A stretch of 64,000 bases of DNA from assembly GCF_001513785.1 (NCBI RefSeq), contig NZ_LNQS01000009.1:372001-436000 (forward strand), in the 5' to 3' direction. The stretch comes from Rheinheimera sp. EpRS3 (GTDB lineage: Bacteria > Pseudomonadota > Gammaproteobacteria > Enterobacterales > Alteromonadaceae). Below the pieces are notes generated by a model. That model had not been told where the DNA came from. It saw only the letters and a list, made by a program, of their open reading frames with translations, and searched no databases. The position numbers were made by a program, and so were the translations under genes. Below are positions 1 through 8,802 of this stretch, piece by piece (position 1 is the stretch's first letter; each line of letters starts with the position of its first letter).

Positions 1-548
1 AGCTTGCCGTAAATAAACACATAGTTGGCCGGAATATTCACCAGAATACCGACAAAGCTGATCCACATGCTGGCTTTGGTATTGCCAATACCTTCAAACA
101 TACTACGCACAACCATGTAACCCGCGGCCGGAAATAAACCAAAGCTAACGTAATATAAGTAGTCGAGCGATTTTTGCCGCAGCGTTTCATCCATATTTAG
201 CAGGTCAATCGGTACATTCACATACAGCATCAATACAAACATGGCAGCGGCCAGCGCCATGGCCAGATACATTGCCTGCACGGTGAAGTGAGTAACCGGT
301 TTGGTTTGTTTGCTGCCGTAGTACTGCGCCACTATTGGCGTTAGTGCAAGCAACAGGCCCTGCATTGTCATTACCACCGGAAACCATAAACCGGATGCCA
401 CTGCTATTGCTGCCATATCAACCGCGCTGTAGCGGCCCGCCATGACGGTATCGACAAAATACATCAACGTTTGTGTCAGCTGTGCCAGCACTATGGGGCC
501 GGAAAGTTTTAGTATGGTTCTGGCTTCGAAGCGGGAAAAAGGTAACAT
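1..548 (-). CDS. norM: MATE-family multidrug/Na+ antiporter, N-terminal part
   Basis: Only the first 182 codons are present; the rest lies beyond the left edge. The translation opens MLPFSRFEARTILKLSGPIV and continues with LAQLTQTLMYFVDTVMAGRYS, the first-helix signature of NorM/MdtK-type MATE exporters, followed by further hydrophobic helices ending at PANYVFIYGKL. MATE proteins are inner-membrane antiporters that expel cationic drugs in exchange for Na+ or H+. The gene diverges from riboflavin synthase, the arrangement also seen for mdtK and riboflavin synthase in enterobacteria. The family is secure; the substrate is unknown. Confidence 0.88.
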   Translation of the reverse strand, partial: MLPFSRFEARTILKLSGPIVLAQLTQTLMYFVDTVMAGRYSAVDMAAIAVASGLWFPVVMTMQGLLLALTPIVAQYYGSKQTKPVTHFTVQAMYLAMALAAAMFVLMLYVNVPIDLLNMDETLRQKSLDYLYYVSFGLFPAAGYMVVRSMFEGIGNTKASMWISFVGILVNIPANYVFIYGK

Positions 549-607
549 AGTAAGCTTGTTGTATCAGCAGCGTGTAATGGCGCGCAATGTAGCACAAATG
601 AGGGCTT

Positions 608-1237
608 ATGTTTACCGGAATAGTTCAAACTAAGGCTGAGTTAACAGCCGTTGCCGACAAAGCGGCATTTCGTCAGTTAACCCTGAAGCCGGGCGCTGCA
701 CACCTGCAAAATTTAAGCCGTGGCGCCAGTATTGCTATCAACGGCGTTTGTTTAACGGTAACTGATTTTGATAGCAACGCCGGTTGGGTTTGTTTTGATG
801 TGATTGCAGAAACCTTGAGCAAAACCAACCTTGGTAAGCTAAGCGCGGGCGATGCGGTTAACTTTGAACGCTCGTTAAGCTTTGGCAGTGAACTGGGCGG
901 CCATATTGTTTCCGGCCATATTCAAACCACGGCAACTATAACGGCAGTGGATAAAAGCGCCAATAACTGTGCGATGCGCCTGACGCTGGCACCGGAATAT
1001 ATGCGTTATATTCTCAGCAAAGGTTTTATCGCGGTGGAGGGCTGCAGTTTAACGGTGGGCGAAACCTATGCTGATGGCTTTAGTTTGTATCTGATCCCCG
1101 AAACACTCAGCATTACTACCTTAGGGCAAAAGCAGCCGGGCGATATGCTGAATATCGAGCTGGACCAGCAAACGCAAACCATAGTACAAACAGTAGAGCG
1201 TATTATGGCCGAGCGTTTTACCGCTACGTTGGCTTAA
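608..1237 (+). CDS. ribE: riboflavin synthase, alpha chain
   Basis: This 209-aa protein converts two 6,7-dimethyl-8-ribityllumazine molecules to riboflavin plus a pyrimidinedione, the last step of riboflavin synthesis in the cytoplasm. The MFTGIVQ start is diagnostic. Two tandem lumazine-binding folds are visible, one with the GVCLTV motif near residue 47 and one with GCSLTV near residue 145. Its length fits the family (about 200-215 aa). No FMN riboswitch is seen in the short 59-bp gap to the divergent MATE gene, so expression is probably constitutive. Confidence 0.97.
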   Translation: MFTGIVQTKAELTAVADKAAFRQLTLKPGAAHLQNLSRGASIAINGVCLTVTDFDSNAGWVCFDVIAETLSKTNLGKLSAGDAVNFERSLSFGSELGGHIVSGHIQTTATITAVDKSANNCAMRLTLAPEYMRYILSKGFIAVEGCSLTVGETYADGFSLYLIPETLSITTLGQKQPGDMLNIELDQQTQTIVQTVERIMAERFTATLA

Positions 1238-1252
1238 TAATACAGCCCCGTC

Positions 1253-1453
1253 TTAATAATACTGTTCATCGTCTGCATCAACAAACAGCTGCACTGAATG
1301 GTGCAGCTCGTCTTTATGTACCCGCACATGGATAGGGTTGCAGCAGTTGCTGCAATCTTCGGTGTATTCCTGATCTTCGTCAGTAACCTCAACGCTTAAA
1401 TGCATAGGGTGGCCGCAAAACGGGCACCTGATAGTTTTTTGCAGTACGCTCAT
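1253..1453 (-). CDS. CPXCG-motif cysteine-rich protein
   Basis: This is a small 66-aa protein with two paired-cysteine motifs, CPFCG near residue 9 and CSNCC near residue 33, followed by PIHVRV and an acidic tail. This is the CPXCG family of presumed zinc-ribbon proteins; its function is unknown. I placed the start at 1453 because GGAGG lies just upstream, although the frame stays open to 1507. It follows the pteridine reductase gene in the same direction with a 34-bp gap and may be cotranscribed with it. Confidence 0.85.
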   Translation of the reverse strand: MSVLQKTIRCPFCGHPMHLSVEVTDEDQEYTEDCSNCCNPIHVRVHKDELHHSVQLFVDADDEQYY

Positions 1454-1487
1454 AGCAACTTCCTCCGGGCGGTTTGTTTGTTCAGGG

Positions 1488-2249
1488 TCAGGCTTTACTG
1501 GCCCCACTTAAACTGCGTCCGCCGTCAACCGTAATAATATGCCCGGTGATATAAGGCGCTTTGAGCAGAAATAACAGCGTTTGGGCGATATCGGCTGCAG
1601 TGCCCAGTTGCTGCAACGGAATTTGCGCCAGTATCGCTGCTTTATCTTGCTCTTTTAGCACGATAGATTGTTCCCCAGGCCATAAAATAGCACCAGGCGC
1701 TATACCGTTTACCCTTATCGCCGGTGCGAGCTCAAGCGCCAGTGACTTTGTCATCATTAACAGTGCAGCTTTTGCCATACAGTAAATACTGTGGCCGGCT
1801 AAAGGCTTGTTGGCATGAATGTCGACCATATTAACAATAGCACCATTATTACGCGCCAGCTCGGGCGCCAGTGCCTGGCTTAAGAAATACGGTGCTTTAA
1901 CGTTAGAGCCAAATAAATCCTGCCATTGCGCTGCATTTGCGTCTTCTACCGGGGTAGGGTAAAAACTTGATGCGTTGTTTACCAGCACATCTAACCGGTT
2001 AAAGCATGCCACAGCTTGCCTTGCCAGCTCAGGCCAGCAGGCTTCATCCAGTAAGTCTGCCTGCAGTACGGCGGCACTGTCAGGGCGGTGGTTGTTTAGG
2101 TGTCGTGCCAGAGCATCTGCCTCTGAGCGTGAACGGTTGCAGTGTATTATTACCCGGTAATTATCAGCGTGCAGGGTTTCAATCATTTTCCGGCCAAGCC
2201 GTTTGGCGCTGCCGGTGATCAGCGCCACGGGTTGCTGGGTTTTTTGCAT
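1488..2249 (-). CDS. folM: FolM-like pteridine reductase (SDR family)
   Basis: A 253-aa short-chain dehydrogenase/reductase. The cofactor motif reads TGSAKRLGR instead of the usual TGxxxGIG; this arginine-containing form is typical of pteridine reductases and FolM (dihydromonapterin reductase), which use NADPH. NNAS (near residue 90), the catalytic tyrosine and lysine in YCMAK (near residue 155) and a C-terminal ITVDGGRSL are all present. The likely role is reduction of dihydromonapterin or dihydrofolate to the tetrahydro form in the cytoplasm. FolM versus another pteridine reductase cannot be settled from sequence alone. Confidence 0.85.
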   Translation of the reverse strand: MQKTQQPVALITGSAKRLGRKMIETLHADNYRVIIHCNRSRSEADALARHLNNHRPDSAAVLQADLLDEACWPELARQAVACFNRLDVLVNNASSFYPTPVEDANAAQWQDLFGSNVKAPYFLSQALAPELARNNGAIVNMVDIHANKPLAGHSIYCMAKAALLMMTKSLALELAPAIRVNGIAPGAILWPGEQSIVLKEQDKAAILAQIPLQQLGTAADIAQTLLFLLKAPYITGHIITVDGGRSLSGASKA

Positions 2250-2309
2250 AAATAGCTTTCCGTAAAGTCAGGTACTGCTTTGGCTTTATAATAACCAGCT
2301 GCAATAAAT

Positions 2310-3170
2310 TTAGTGGAATAACTGCTTAATCATCTCCTGTGCCTGCACCAGATATGCACCACGAAATAAATAAGCATGGTTAAGTATATGATACAGATTA
2401 TAAAGATCTTTACGATCGTTGTAAGCATCATCCAGCGGGTAGTGTTGCTGGTAACTGTGATAAAAATCTTCCGGGAAACGGCCGAACAAAGTGCTATAAG
2501 CCAGATCAGTTTCTCTGTCACCAAAATAGCAGGCCGGGTCAAATACTGCCGCGTTATCACCGGTAAAGCCAACATTACCGCGCCATAAATCGCCATGCAG
2601 TAAACTGGGGGCGGGTTGGTGATGATGCAGGCGTTGTCGGGATTGCTCTACTAACTGGTCAATATTGCCAAAGCCGAAACCTTGTTCCAGCAGCAACTGT
2701 AAGATCCAGCCCAGCCGCTGCTCTGAAAAAAAACTACTCCAGTTTGCCTGCCATTTATTCGGTTGTGGCGTGCTGCCAAGCATATTGTCCCAGTCAAAAC
2801 CATACATTGCCTGATCATGTTGCTTATGCAGTTGCGCCAGTTGCCGGGCCAGATCACGCCAACCGGTTGTGGTTTCTGCGCTCAGAGGTAAATATTCAAG
2901 CACCAGAAAGGCTTTATCTATCGTCTGGCCTGAGCAAATCAGCTTTGGCACCCTAATACTGTGGCTTTGCTGCAAAGCTTGTAAGCTAAGCGCTTCTGTT
3001 TCAAATTGCTCCAGTTGCTCACGCTGATTAATTTTGACAAAAAAATGCTGCCCCTGGCCGCTGATATGCCAGGCAAGGTTAATACTGCCACCTGTTAACT
3101 GCGTTTTTTGTTCAATATGAAAGTCTGCATCTAATTCGCCATTAATATGTTCAGCAATTGCCTGCCACAT
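2310..3170 (-). CDS. fructosamine/ketosamine-3-kinase family protein
   Basis: A 286-aa kinase-like protein of the YniA/fructosamine-3-kinase family. It has a GGSINLAW glycine-containing nucleotide loop near residue 26, a HGDLWRGN catalytic loop and a FDPA metal-binding motif, then GDRETDLAY. The family phosphorylates ketosamines on glycated proteins, which leads to deglycation. The start at 3170 is preceded by GGAGG; an upstream extension to 3254 is open but has no ribosome site. It reads away from thrS. Confidence 0.9.
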   Translation of the reverse strand: MWQAIAEHINGELDADFHIEQKTQLTGGSINLAWHISGQGQHFFVKINQREQLEQFETEALSLQALQQSHSIRVPKLICSGQTIDKAFLVLEYLPLSAETTTGWRDLARQLAQLHKQHDQAMYGFDWDNMLGSTPQPNKWQANWSSFFSEQRLGWILQLLLEQGFGFGNIDQLVEQSRQRLHHHQPAPSLLHGDLWRGNVGFTGDNAAVFDPACYFGDRETDLAYSTLFGRFPEDFYHSYQQHYPLDDAYNDRKDLYNLYHILNHAYLFRGAYLVQAQEMIKQLFH

Positions 3171-3281
3171 GTGTTGCCTCCGTAAACGCTTAATGTGAAG
3201 TATGGCTGATAAAGCAGAAAAATCACGGCCTTTGCTTAGCTTAAAGTTTGTCATATTGTGGTCAAGCCAGCAGGCTGATGC

Positions 3282-3287
3282 TACTAT
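3282..3287 (+). promoter_or_regulatory. possible thrS -10 element
   Basis: TACTAT lies about 150 bp before thrS in the only gap available for its promoter. No convincing -35 hexamer at 16-18 bp spacing was found, so this is a weak call. Confidence 0.3.
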
Positions 3288-3323
3288 AGCGCTGCATTTT
3301 TACCGGCTGCCGTGCCCGGTTTA

Positions 3324-3413
3324 GCAGATGGCTTCTTGTATAGGCCATTAACTGCTTTGCTGCACTGCGGCTTTAGCCACGTTATTTAACATGTGACCCT
3401 TGGTATGGGCCAC
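3324..3413 (+). promoter_or_regulatory. thrS leader operator mimicking tRNA-Thr
   Basis: Two hairpins lie directly before thrS. The distal one pairs 3393-3399 with 3407-3413 around the seven-base loop TTGGTAT, with a single A/C mismatch. The run ACCCTTGGTATGGG differs at one base from the anticodon arm of E. coli tRNA-Thr(GGU) as I recall it. The proximal one pairs GCAGATGGC (3324-3332) with GCCAT and CTGC (3344-3355). In E. coli, ThrRS represses its own translation by binding a leader with tRNA-like arms just upstream of the ribosome site. The geometry here (loop about 30 bases before the ATG) fits the same mechanism. Confidence 0.75.
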
Positions 3414-3432
3414 CACTGTATAAGGATTTATC

Positions 3433-5343
3433 ATGCCAGTTATTACTCTGCCAGATGGCAGCCAGCGCGCTTTTGATCATGCTGTTTCCGTTATGGATGT
3501 TGCCAAAGACATCGGCCCCGGTTTAGCCAAAGCCACTATCGCCGGTAAGGTGAATGGCCAGTTGGTTGATGCTTGCGACCCCATTACGACAGACTCAACC
3601 TTAAGCATTATTACCAGTAAAGATCAGGACGGCCTGGAAATTATCCGCCACTCCTGCGCGCACTTATTAGGCCATGCCATTAAGCAGCTGTGGCCGAATG
3701 TCAAAATGGCCATTGGTCCGGTAATTGATAACGGCTTTTACTACGATGTTGATTTAGACCAGCCGATTAGCAGCGACGATTTAGCCAAGCTGGAACAGCG
3801 CATGTTCGAACTGGCAAAAACCGAATATGACGTCATCAAGAAAAAAGTTAGCTGGCAAGAAGCCGTCGATACGTTTAAAGCCCGTGGCGAAAGCTACAAG
3901 CTGGAAATTCTTGAGCAAAACGTTAGCAAAGACGATCAGCCTGGTTTGTATCACCACGAAGAATATATTGATATGTGCCGTGGCCCGCATGTGCCGAATA
4001 TGCGCTTTTGCCAGCACTTTAAAATTATGAAAGTGGCCGGTGCCTACTGGCGTGGCGATGCGAAAAACAAAATGCTGCAGCGCGTGTACGGCACCGCCTG
4101 GGCGGATAAAAAGCAACTGGCGGCGTATTTACTGCAGTTAGAAGAAGCCGAAAAGCGCGACCACCGTAAAATTGGTAAGGCGCTGGGCTTGTTTCACTGG
4201 CAGGAAGAAGCGCCAGGCATGGTGTTCTGGCATAACGATGGCTGGACTATCTTCCGTGAGCTGGAAAGCTTTGTCCGTGAAAAGCTGGGTGAGTACGATT
4301 ACGACGAAGTAAAAGGTCCGTTAATGATGGACCGCGTGCTGTGGGAGAAATCCGGCCACTGGGAAAAGTATGCCGACAATATGTTTACCACCCAGTCAGA
4401 GCACCGCGAGTACGCTATTAAGCCGATGAATTGCCCGGGACACGTGCAAATTTTCAACCAGGGTTTAAAGTCTTACCGCGATTTACCGCTGCGGATGGCC
4501 GAGTTTGGTTGTTGCCACCGTAATGAGCCATCAGGTGGCTTACACGGTTTAATGCGGGTGCGCGGCTTTACCCAGGACGATGCGCATATCTTCTGTACAG
4601 AAGATCAGGTGCAGGCTGAGGTAACCAAATGTATCCAGATGGTATTTGATACCTACAGCACCTTTGGTTTTAAAAATGTGGCAGTAAAACTGTCGACCCG
4701 GCCGGCGCAGCGTATCGGTACCGATGAGATGTGGGACCGTGCCGAGCAGGGTTTAACTGAAGCGTTAAAAGCCAATGATATCGCCTATGATTTACAGCCG
4801 GGCGAAGGCGCCTTTTACGGCCCTAAAATTGAATTTACCTTGCACGATTGTTTAGGCCGCGCCTGGCAGTGCGGTACTGTGCAGTTAGACTTTGCTTTAC
4901 CGGGCCGTTTAGGTGCTACCTTTGTGGCTGAAAGCGGCGAAAAGCAAACACCAGTAATGATCCACCGCGCCATTTTGGGTTCAATTGAACGTTTTATCGG
5001 TATTCTGATTGAAGAATATGCCGGATTATTTCCTGCCTGGTTGGCACCAACACAGGTGGTAGTGATGAACATTACCGATAATCAGGCCGAATATGTGCAG
5101 AATTTAGTAAAAACTTTCAAATCTCACGGTATTAGAGTCATAAGTGACTTGAGAAATGAGAAGATAGGCTTTAAAATTCGCGAGCACACGCTTAAGCGCA
5201 TTCCTTACCTTGTTGTCGTTGGTGATAAAGAAATGGAAGCCGGTGATATTGCACTGAGAACGCGCAAGGGTGAAGATTTGGGTAAAATGTCGGTTGCAGC
5301 TTTTGTAGAAAAGCTGACAACAGAAATTAAAACCCGGGTTTAA
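3433..5343 (+). CDS. thrS: threonyl-tRNA synthetase
   Basis: This 636-aa class II synthetase charges tRNA-Thr with threonine. It has an N-terminal TGS domain (residues 1-60), the editing domain with [10 protein letters not shown] near residue 73, the catalytic core with [19 protein letters not shown] and the motif 3 segment around [12 protein letters not shown], and the anticodon-binding domain after about residue 530. Length matches the E. coli enzyme (642 aa). It heads the conserved thrS-infC-rpmI-rplT cluster, and its leader carries a tRNA-like operator that should give translational autoregulation. Confidence 0.98.
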   Translation: MPVITLPDGSQRAFDHAVSVMDVAKDIGPGLAKATIAGKVNGQLVDACDPITTDSTLSIITSKDQDGLEIIRHSCAHLLGHAIKQLWPNVKMAIGPVIDNGFYYDVDLDQPISSDDLAKLEQRMFELAKTEYDVIKKKVSWQEAVDTFKARGESYKLEILEQNVSKDDQPGLYHHEEYIDMCRGPHVPNMRFCQHFKIMKVAGAYWRGDAKNKMLQRVYGTAWADKKQLAAYLLQLEEAEKRDHRKIGKALGLFHWQEEAPGMVFWHNDGWTIFRELESFVREKLGEYDYDEVKGPLMMDRVLWEKSGHWEKYADNMFTTQSEHREYAIKPMNCPGHVQIFNQGLKSYRDLPLRMAEFGCCHRNEPSGGLHGLMRVRGFTQDDAHIFCTEDQVQAEVTKCIQMVFDTYSTFGFKNVAVKLSTRPAQRIGTDEMWDRAEQGLTEALKANDIAYDLQPGEGAFYGPKIEFTLHDCLGRAWQCGTVQLDFALPGRLGATFVAESGEKQTPVMIHRAILGSIERFIGILIEEYAGLFPAWLAPTQVVVMNITDNQAEYVQNLVKTFKSHGIRVISDLRNEKIGFKIREHTLKRIPYLVVVGDKEMEAGDIALRTRKGEDLGKMSVAAFVEKLTTEIKTRV

Positions 5344-5384
5344 ACCAAGTTAAGCGATAAGAATAATTTTCGGAGGAACATACT

Positions 5385-5927
5385 ATTAAAGTAGGAAAGA
5401 AAACATTACCTGCAAACCGTCCTAACAGGATCAATGAAGAAATTAACCTGCCAGAGGTACGGTTAATTGGTGTTGAAGGTGAGCAACTGGGTGTAGTAAG
5501 TATTGCTGACGCTATTAAATTAGCCGAAGACAGTGGCAATGATTTAGTAGAAATTAGCCCGACAGCCGAACCGCCAGTATGTAAGTTGATGGACTACGGT
5601 AAGTTCCTGTTTGAAAAGAGTAAAGCTCTGAAAGAGCAGAAGAAGAAGCAAAAACAGATCCAGATTAAGGAAATAAAATTCCGGCCTGGAACTGATGAAG
5701 GCGATTACCAGGTAAAACTACGCAACCTGCGTCGCTTCATTGAAGAGGGTGACAAAGCTAAAGTAACGCTGCGCTATCGTGGTCGTGAAATGGCGCATCT
5801 TGACATTGGTATCGATATGTTAAATCGGATTAAAGAAGATTTATCAGACATTGCCTTGTGCGAATCTTTCCCTTCACGGGTGGAAGGTCGCCAGATGATC
5901 ATGATGCTGGCCCCAAATAAGAAGTAA
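5385..5927 (+). CDS. infC: translation initiation factor IF-3
   Basis: IF-3 binds the 30S subunit, keeps it apart from 50S and proofreads start-codon pairing. The 180-aa reading frame begins at an ATT codon (5385-5387), eight bases after a strong GGAGG. The next residues are [19 protein letters not shown], and the full length equals that of the E. coli protein. The first in-frame ATG is deep inside at about residue 69, which would remove the whole N-terminal domain, so the ATT start is compelling. Non-canonical AUU initiation is the known basis of IF-3 autoregulation. It lies 41 bp after thrS. Confidence 0.97.
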   Translation: MKVGKKTLPANRPNRINEEINLPEVRLIGVEGEQLGVVSIADAIKLAEDSGNDLVEISPTAEPPVCKLMDYGKFLFEKSKALKEQKKKQKQIQIKEIKFRPGTDEGDYQVKLRNLRRFIEEGDKAKVTLRYRGREMAHLDIGIDMLNRIKEDLSDIALCESFPSRVEGRQMIMMLAPNKK

Positions 5928-5944
5928 TAGGTGCTTTCAAGTGT

Positions 5945-5970
5945 AACCCTGCACTGCAAGGTGTGGGGTT
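5945..5970 (+). promoter_or_regulatory. stem-loop between infC and rpmI
   Basis: Ten base pairs (5945-5954 with 5961-5970, two of them G-T) enclose the loop TGCAAG. No T-run follows, so it is not a simple terminator. L20 represses rpmI-rplT translation in E. coli by binding leader structures in this area, so an L20 or processing site is the natural guess, but this is inference. Confidence 0.45.
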
Positions 5971-6015
5971 AACGCCTTATTATTCGTTGTAACTTAACAA
6001 TGCGAGTTTTTAACT

Positions 6016-6213
6016 ATGCCAAAGATGAAAACCAATAAAGGTGCTGCGAAGCGTTTCAAAAAAACCGCTTCTGGTAGCTTTAAACGTAAGCAATCACACC
6101 TTCGCCACATTCTGACGAAGAAGACCTCTAAGCGTAAGCGTCAGTTAGGTCCAAAAACCTTAGTCGCTAAAGTAGACATCGCGGGCTTAGTCCGTTGCAT
6201 GCCATACGCATAA
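6016..6213 (+). CDS. rpmI: 50S ribosomal protein L35
   Basis: This very basic 65-aa protein starts [15 protein letters not shown], the universal L35 signature, and ends LVRCMPYA. It is a component of the large ribosomal subunit. It lies 88 bp after infC, behind a stem-loop, and 17 bp before rplT, the canonical order. Confidence 0.97.
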   Translation: MPKMKTNKGAAKRFKKTASGSFKRKQSHLRHILTKKTSKRKRQLGPKTLVAKVDIAGLVRCMPYA

Positions 6214-6230
6214 TTAATTAGGAGTCTGAC

Positions 6231-6590
6231 ATGCCAAGAGTTAAACGTGGTGTAACGGCGCGCGCGCGCCATAAGAAGGTGTTAAACCAGGCCAAAGGTT
6301 ACTACGGTGCCCGCAGTCGTGTTTATCGTGTTGCTTTCCAGGCCGTTATTAAAGCCGGCCAATATGCTTACCGTGACCGTCGTCAACGTAAGCGTCAGTT
6401 CCGTCAACTGTGGATCGCGCGTATTAACGCTGCGTCACGTATGAATGGTTTATCTTATAGCCGTTTCATTGATGGCCTGAAAAAAGCCTCTGTTGAAATC
6501 GACCGTAAGATTTTAGCTGACATCGCCGTATTCGATAAAGCAGCCTTTACTGCTTTAGTGAGCAAAGCGAAGCAAGCCTTAGCCGCGTAA
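6231..6590 (+). CDS. rplT: 50S ribosomal protein L20
   Basis: This 119-aa basic protein ([18 protein letters not shown]) binds 23S rRNA early in large-subunit assembly and is the expected autoregulator of rpmI-rplT. GGAG precedes the ATG by seven bases. A strong intrinsic terminator follows its stop, closing the translation operon. Confidence 0.98.
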   Translation: MPRVKRGVTARARHKKVLNQAKGYYGARSRVYRVAFQAVIKAGQYAYRDRRQRKRQFRQLWIARINAASRMNGLSYSRFIDGLKKASVEIDRKILADIAVFDKAAFTALVSKAKQALAA

Positions 6591-6604
6591 TTTACGCAGC
6601 AATG

Positions 6605-6632
6605 AAAAAGCCACCGCAAGGTGGCTTTTTTT
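6605..6632 (+). terminator. rho-independent terminator of the thrS-rplT operon
   Basis: AAAAAGCCACC (6605-6615) pairs perfectly with GGTGGCTTTTT across the loop GCAA and is followed by more T residues. It may also serve the convergent lipoprotein gene because the stem is flanked by A and T runs. Confidence 0.92.
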
Positions 6633-6676
6633 ATGTCTGATATTCAGCGAATAAGCAGTGTGATTAATTGCCGCGA

Positions 6677-7783
6677 TTAGTTAACCGCGGGCTTAAACTG
6701 CAAAATAAGCTGGTTGTTTTTAAACAGCTGTAGTTTATCACCATTTACTTCGGCGCGGTCGGCAGATTGCAAGGAGCGGGTAAACTGTTGTTCCAGTTCA
6801 CTGCTTTCAGCGCAGAACTTACGGGTGCTTACCAGCGGTTGTACGGTTAGCTGATTAGAGCGCTGCTTGTAGTTACCATTAAAGTTATTGCAGCCGGCAA
6901 AACCATATAAGCGGTCATTTTGATCAAAAATTACCCTGACATTAAGTTGTTGCGGTACATAACGATCTGTCAGCTTCTCTGCACGCCAGACAATACCCTG
7001 CATTTTGCCGGGTTGGATCTGATCCGGGCAGGTAGCTCCTGGCCAGAATTGCTCAAATTTATCAATAAACAGCGTATTAGCCTGATCGTCCTGGCCTCTG
7101 CGGCCTACTAAAGTGGCAATAACAGCATTACCGTTAAAGCGCGCATCCTGTTGATACTGGCGCATTACCGGTAAATGATGCTGGGTATTGGCCACATTTA
7201 AACTGTCGCCACTGCGGCAACTGGTAAAGGTTGCCTGATTATTACTTAGCATATACAAGCCGAGCATGGCCTGACGGGTATCAAGCTTTTTAAATTCGGC
7301 TTCACGTTGCAACTGATACTGTGGATTAGCACTGATAGGCTTGCCGCTCAAATCCAGCATAGTTAATTGCCGGTTAGATAGAAAATGAAATGCGGGCAGA
7401 GTTTGTTGCTGATTCACCAGATGCAGGCTGCGATTTTCCAGTAACCAGATCCCCTTAACCAGATTGACCTGATTACGCTCCAGATACTCCTGACGCACCT
7501 CAAAGCGGCCGTCACGGTACAGGTTAATATGATAGCTGATACCCGGGCAGTCGGCACAGGGCAGGGTGCCGCTGAATGTCATATCGCTATCGACAAAAAT
7601 ATGTTCAAAATCAGTAGCGACAGACTCGGCAGTATCGGAATTTTCTATTACTATCTCTTCAGGTTCTGATACAACGACAGGTTGTGGTTGCACGGCAACA
7701 GGAGTAGCGTCTGCAGGTCGCTCCGACGGCAACTGACTACAGGCAGACAACAGTAGTGCGGTAACTAATAAGCGCTTTTTCAT
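6677..7783 (-). CDS. NlpE-META two-domain outer-membrane lipoprotein
   Basis: The 368-aa product starts MKKRLLVTALLLSAC, a lipoprotein signal with the modified cysteine at residue 15. A proline-rich linker follows. An NlpE-like domain comes next (GTLPCADCPGI, then a RFEVRQEYLER strand pair), and a META (HslJ-like) domain with FAGCNNFNGNY is at the C-terminus. NlpE senses envelope and adhesion stress and signals to Cpx in E. coli; META domains are found in envelope stress proteins. Start 7783 was chosen over an open extension to 7858 because only this start gives the lipobox. No strong ribosome site is visible. Confidence 0.82.
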   Translation of the reverse strand: MKKRLLVTALLLSACSQLPSERPADATPVAVQPQPVVVSEPEEIVIENSDTAESVATDFEHIFVDSDMTFSGTLPCADCPGISYHINLYRDGRFEVRQEYLERNQVNLVKGIWLLENRSLHLVNQQQTLPAFHFLSNRQLTMLDLSGKPISANPQYQLQREAEFKKLDTRQAMLGLYMLSNNQATFTSCRSGDSLNVANTQHHLPVMRQYQQDARFNGNAVIATLVGRRGQDDQANTLFIDKFEQFWPGATCPDQIQPGKMQGIVWRAEKLTDRYVPQQLNVRVIFDQNDRLYGFAGCNNFNGNYKQRSNQLTVQPLVSTRKFCAESSELEQQFTRSLQSADRAEVNGDKLQLFKNNQLILQFKPAVN

Positions 7784-7842
7784 CTGGGGTCCCAGGTTAA
7801 TATTTTCGCTATTATAACGGAATTCAGGCTGAGCATTAACAG

Positions 7843-8733
7843 CTATTTTAACTGACAATTCAGTGCTCTAACCGCAAGCTGAATATACTGTGCGGCTAAC
7901 TGTGGATGTTCTTGCATAAAGCAATGGCCGCCACTGACTTGCTCAACACTGACAGCAGGATTACGTTTTTGCCATTTACCCAGTGATTTACCGATAAAAT
8001 CATAACTTTTATCACCATAAATTACATGTACCGGCGGGCACGGCTGTGCCAGTTGTTGCCACAGTTTAGCCGGATAAGAGGCAAAAATATCGGCTTCGCG
8101 TTGCGGTAAACATTTTAAGCTCAGGCCATGCTCAGAAGGCTGTAGCGCATGCTCAATATAGGCGGCCAGGGCATCGGGATGCCAGTTAGTAAACATTCCC
8201 CGGTTGTTAAGATAATTCAGTGCACTGTCTCTGTCCGGCCAGTGCTGACGACGGCGCAGTGCGGCTTTAGCCATCGGGTTTTTATGATATAAACGTACAC
8301 CCTGTAAGGTGCCCATCACCGTTAGCATACCAGGGGTAAACAGCACTGGATCAAGCAAGATGGCTGCAGTAAAGGGGCTGGGGCTGCTGGTGTGGATTAA
8401 GGCGGTTAAAATGCCGCCAAAGCTGTGGCCAACACCGTATACCGGTGTATCTGCGTATAACATTTTGTGTGCCTGCCAGGCTTGTGCTGCCAGTTCAGCG
8501 CTTTTATTCCAGCCGACAAAAGTGCCGCCATGATCGCTGTCGCCATGGCCCTGCGCATCCGATAAAAACAAGTCATAATCTGCTGCTAACAGCTGCAGCA
8601 TCGGTTGATACATTCGGCTGCAAAAACCGTTGCCATGCAACATATGCAGCACCGGCTTTCCGCTGGCTTCGCTGCGATAGCCTCGCAGGGTAAACCCCAG
8701 TGACGTATGATAAGACCACGGAACTAACTGCAA
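7843..8733 (-). CDS. alpha/beta-hydrolase
   Basis: A 296-aa alpha/beta-hydrolase fold protein. MLHGNGFCSRMY carries the oxyanion-hole HGN, SDAQGHGDSD follows, and the nucleophile elbow reads GVGHSFGG. A C-terminal GGHCFMQEHP supplies the catalytic histidine. The substrate is unknown. AAGGAG lies six bases before a TTG at 8733, which I take as the start; the frame continues to another TTG at 8754. It reads toward the NlpE-META lipoprotein with a 59-bp gap. Confidence 0.78.
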   Translation of the reverse strand: MQLVPWSYHTSLGFTLRGYRSEASGKPVLHMLHGNGFCSRMYQPMLQLLAADYDLFLSDAQGHGDSDHGGTFVGWNKSAELAAQAWQAHKMLYADTPVYGVGHSFGGILTALIHTSSPSPFTAAILLDPVLFTPGMLTVMGTLQGVRLYHKNPMAKAALRRRQHWPDRDSALNYLNNRGMFTNWHPDALAAYIEHALQPSEHGLSLKCLPQREADIFASYPAKLWQQLAQPCPPVHVIYGDKSYDFIGKSLGKWQKRNPAVSVEQVSGGHCFMQEHPQLAAQYIQLAVRALNCQLK

Positions 8734-8802
8734 GGCGCTCTCCTTCAAAGGCAAAACGGCGTTAAAGTGCCATGCTTTGCCAGCTCAGACAAGAGACATC
8801 TG

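Noticed and set aside
549..607. FMN riboswitch before ribE
   Set aside because: The gap is only 59 bp and shows none of the conserved RFN-element segments.
3781..4116. Open frame of 111 codons on the minus strand inside thrS
   Set aside because: It is the reverse shadow of the highly conserved thrS catalytic gene, with no ribosome site or recognisable domain.
5586..5927. A short 113-aa IF-3 beginning at an internal start
   Set aside because: The frame extends upstream without a stop to an ATT with a strong ribosome site and yields the full-length protein.
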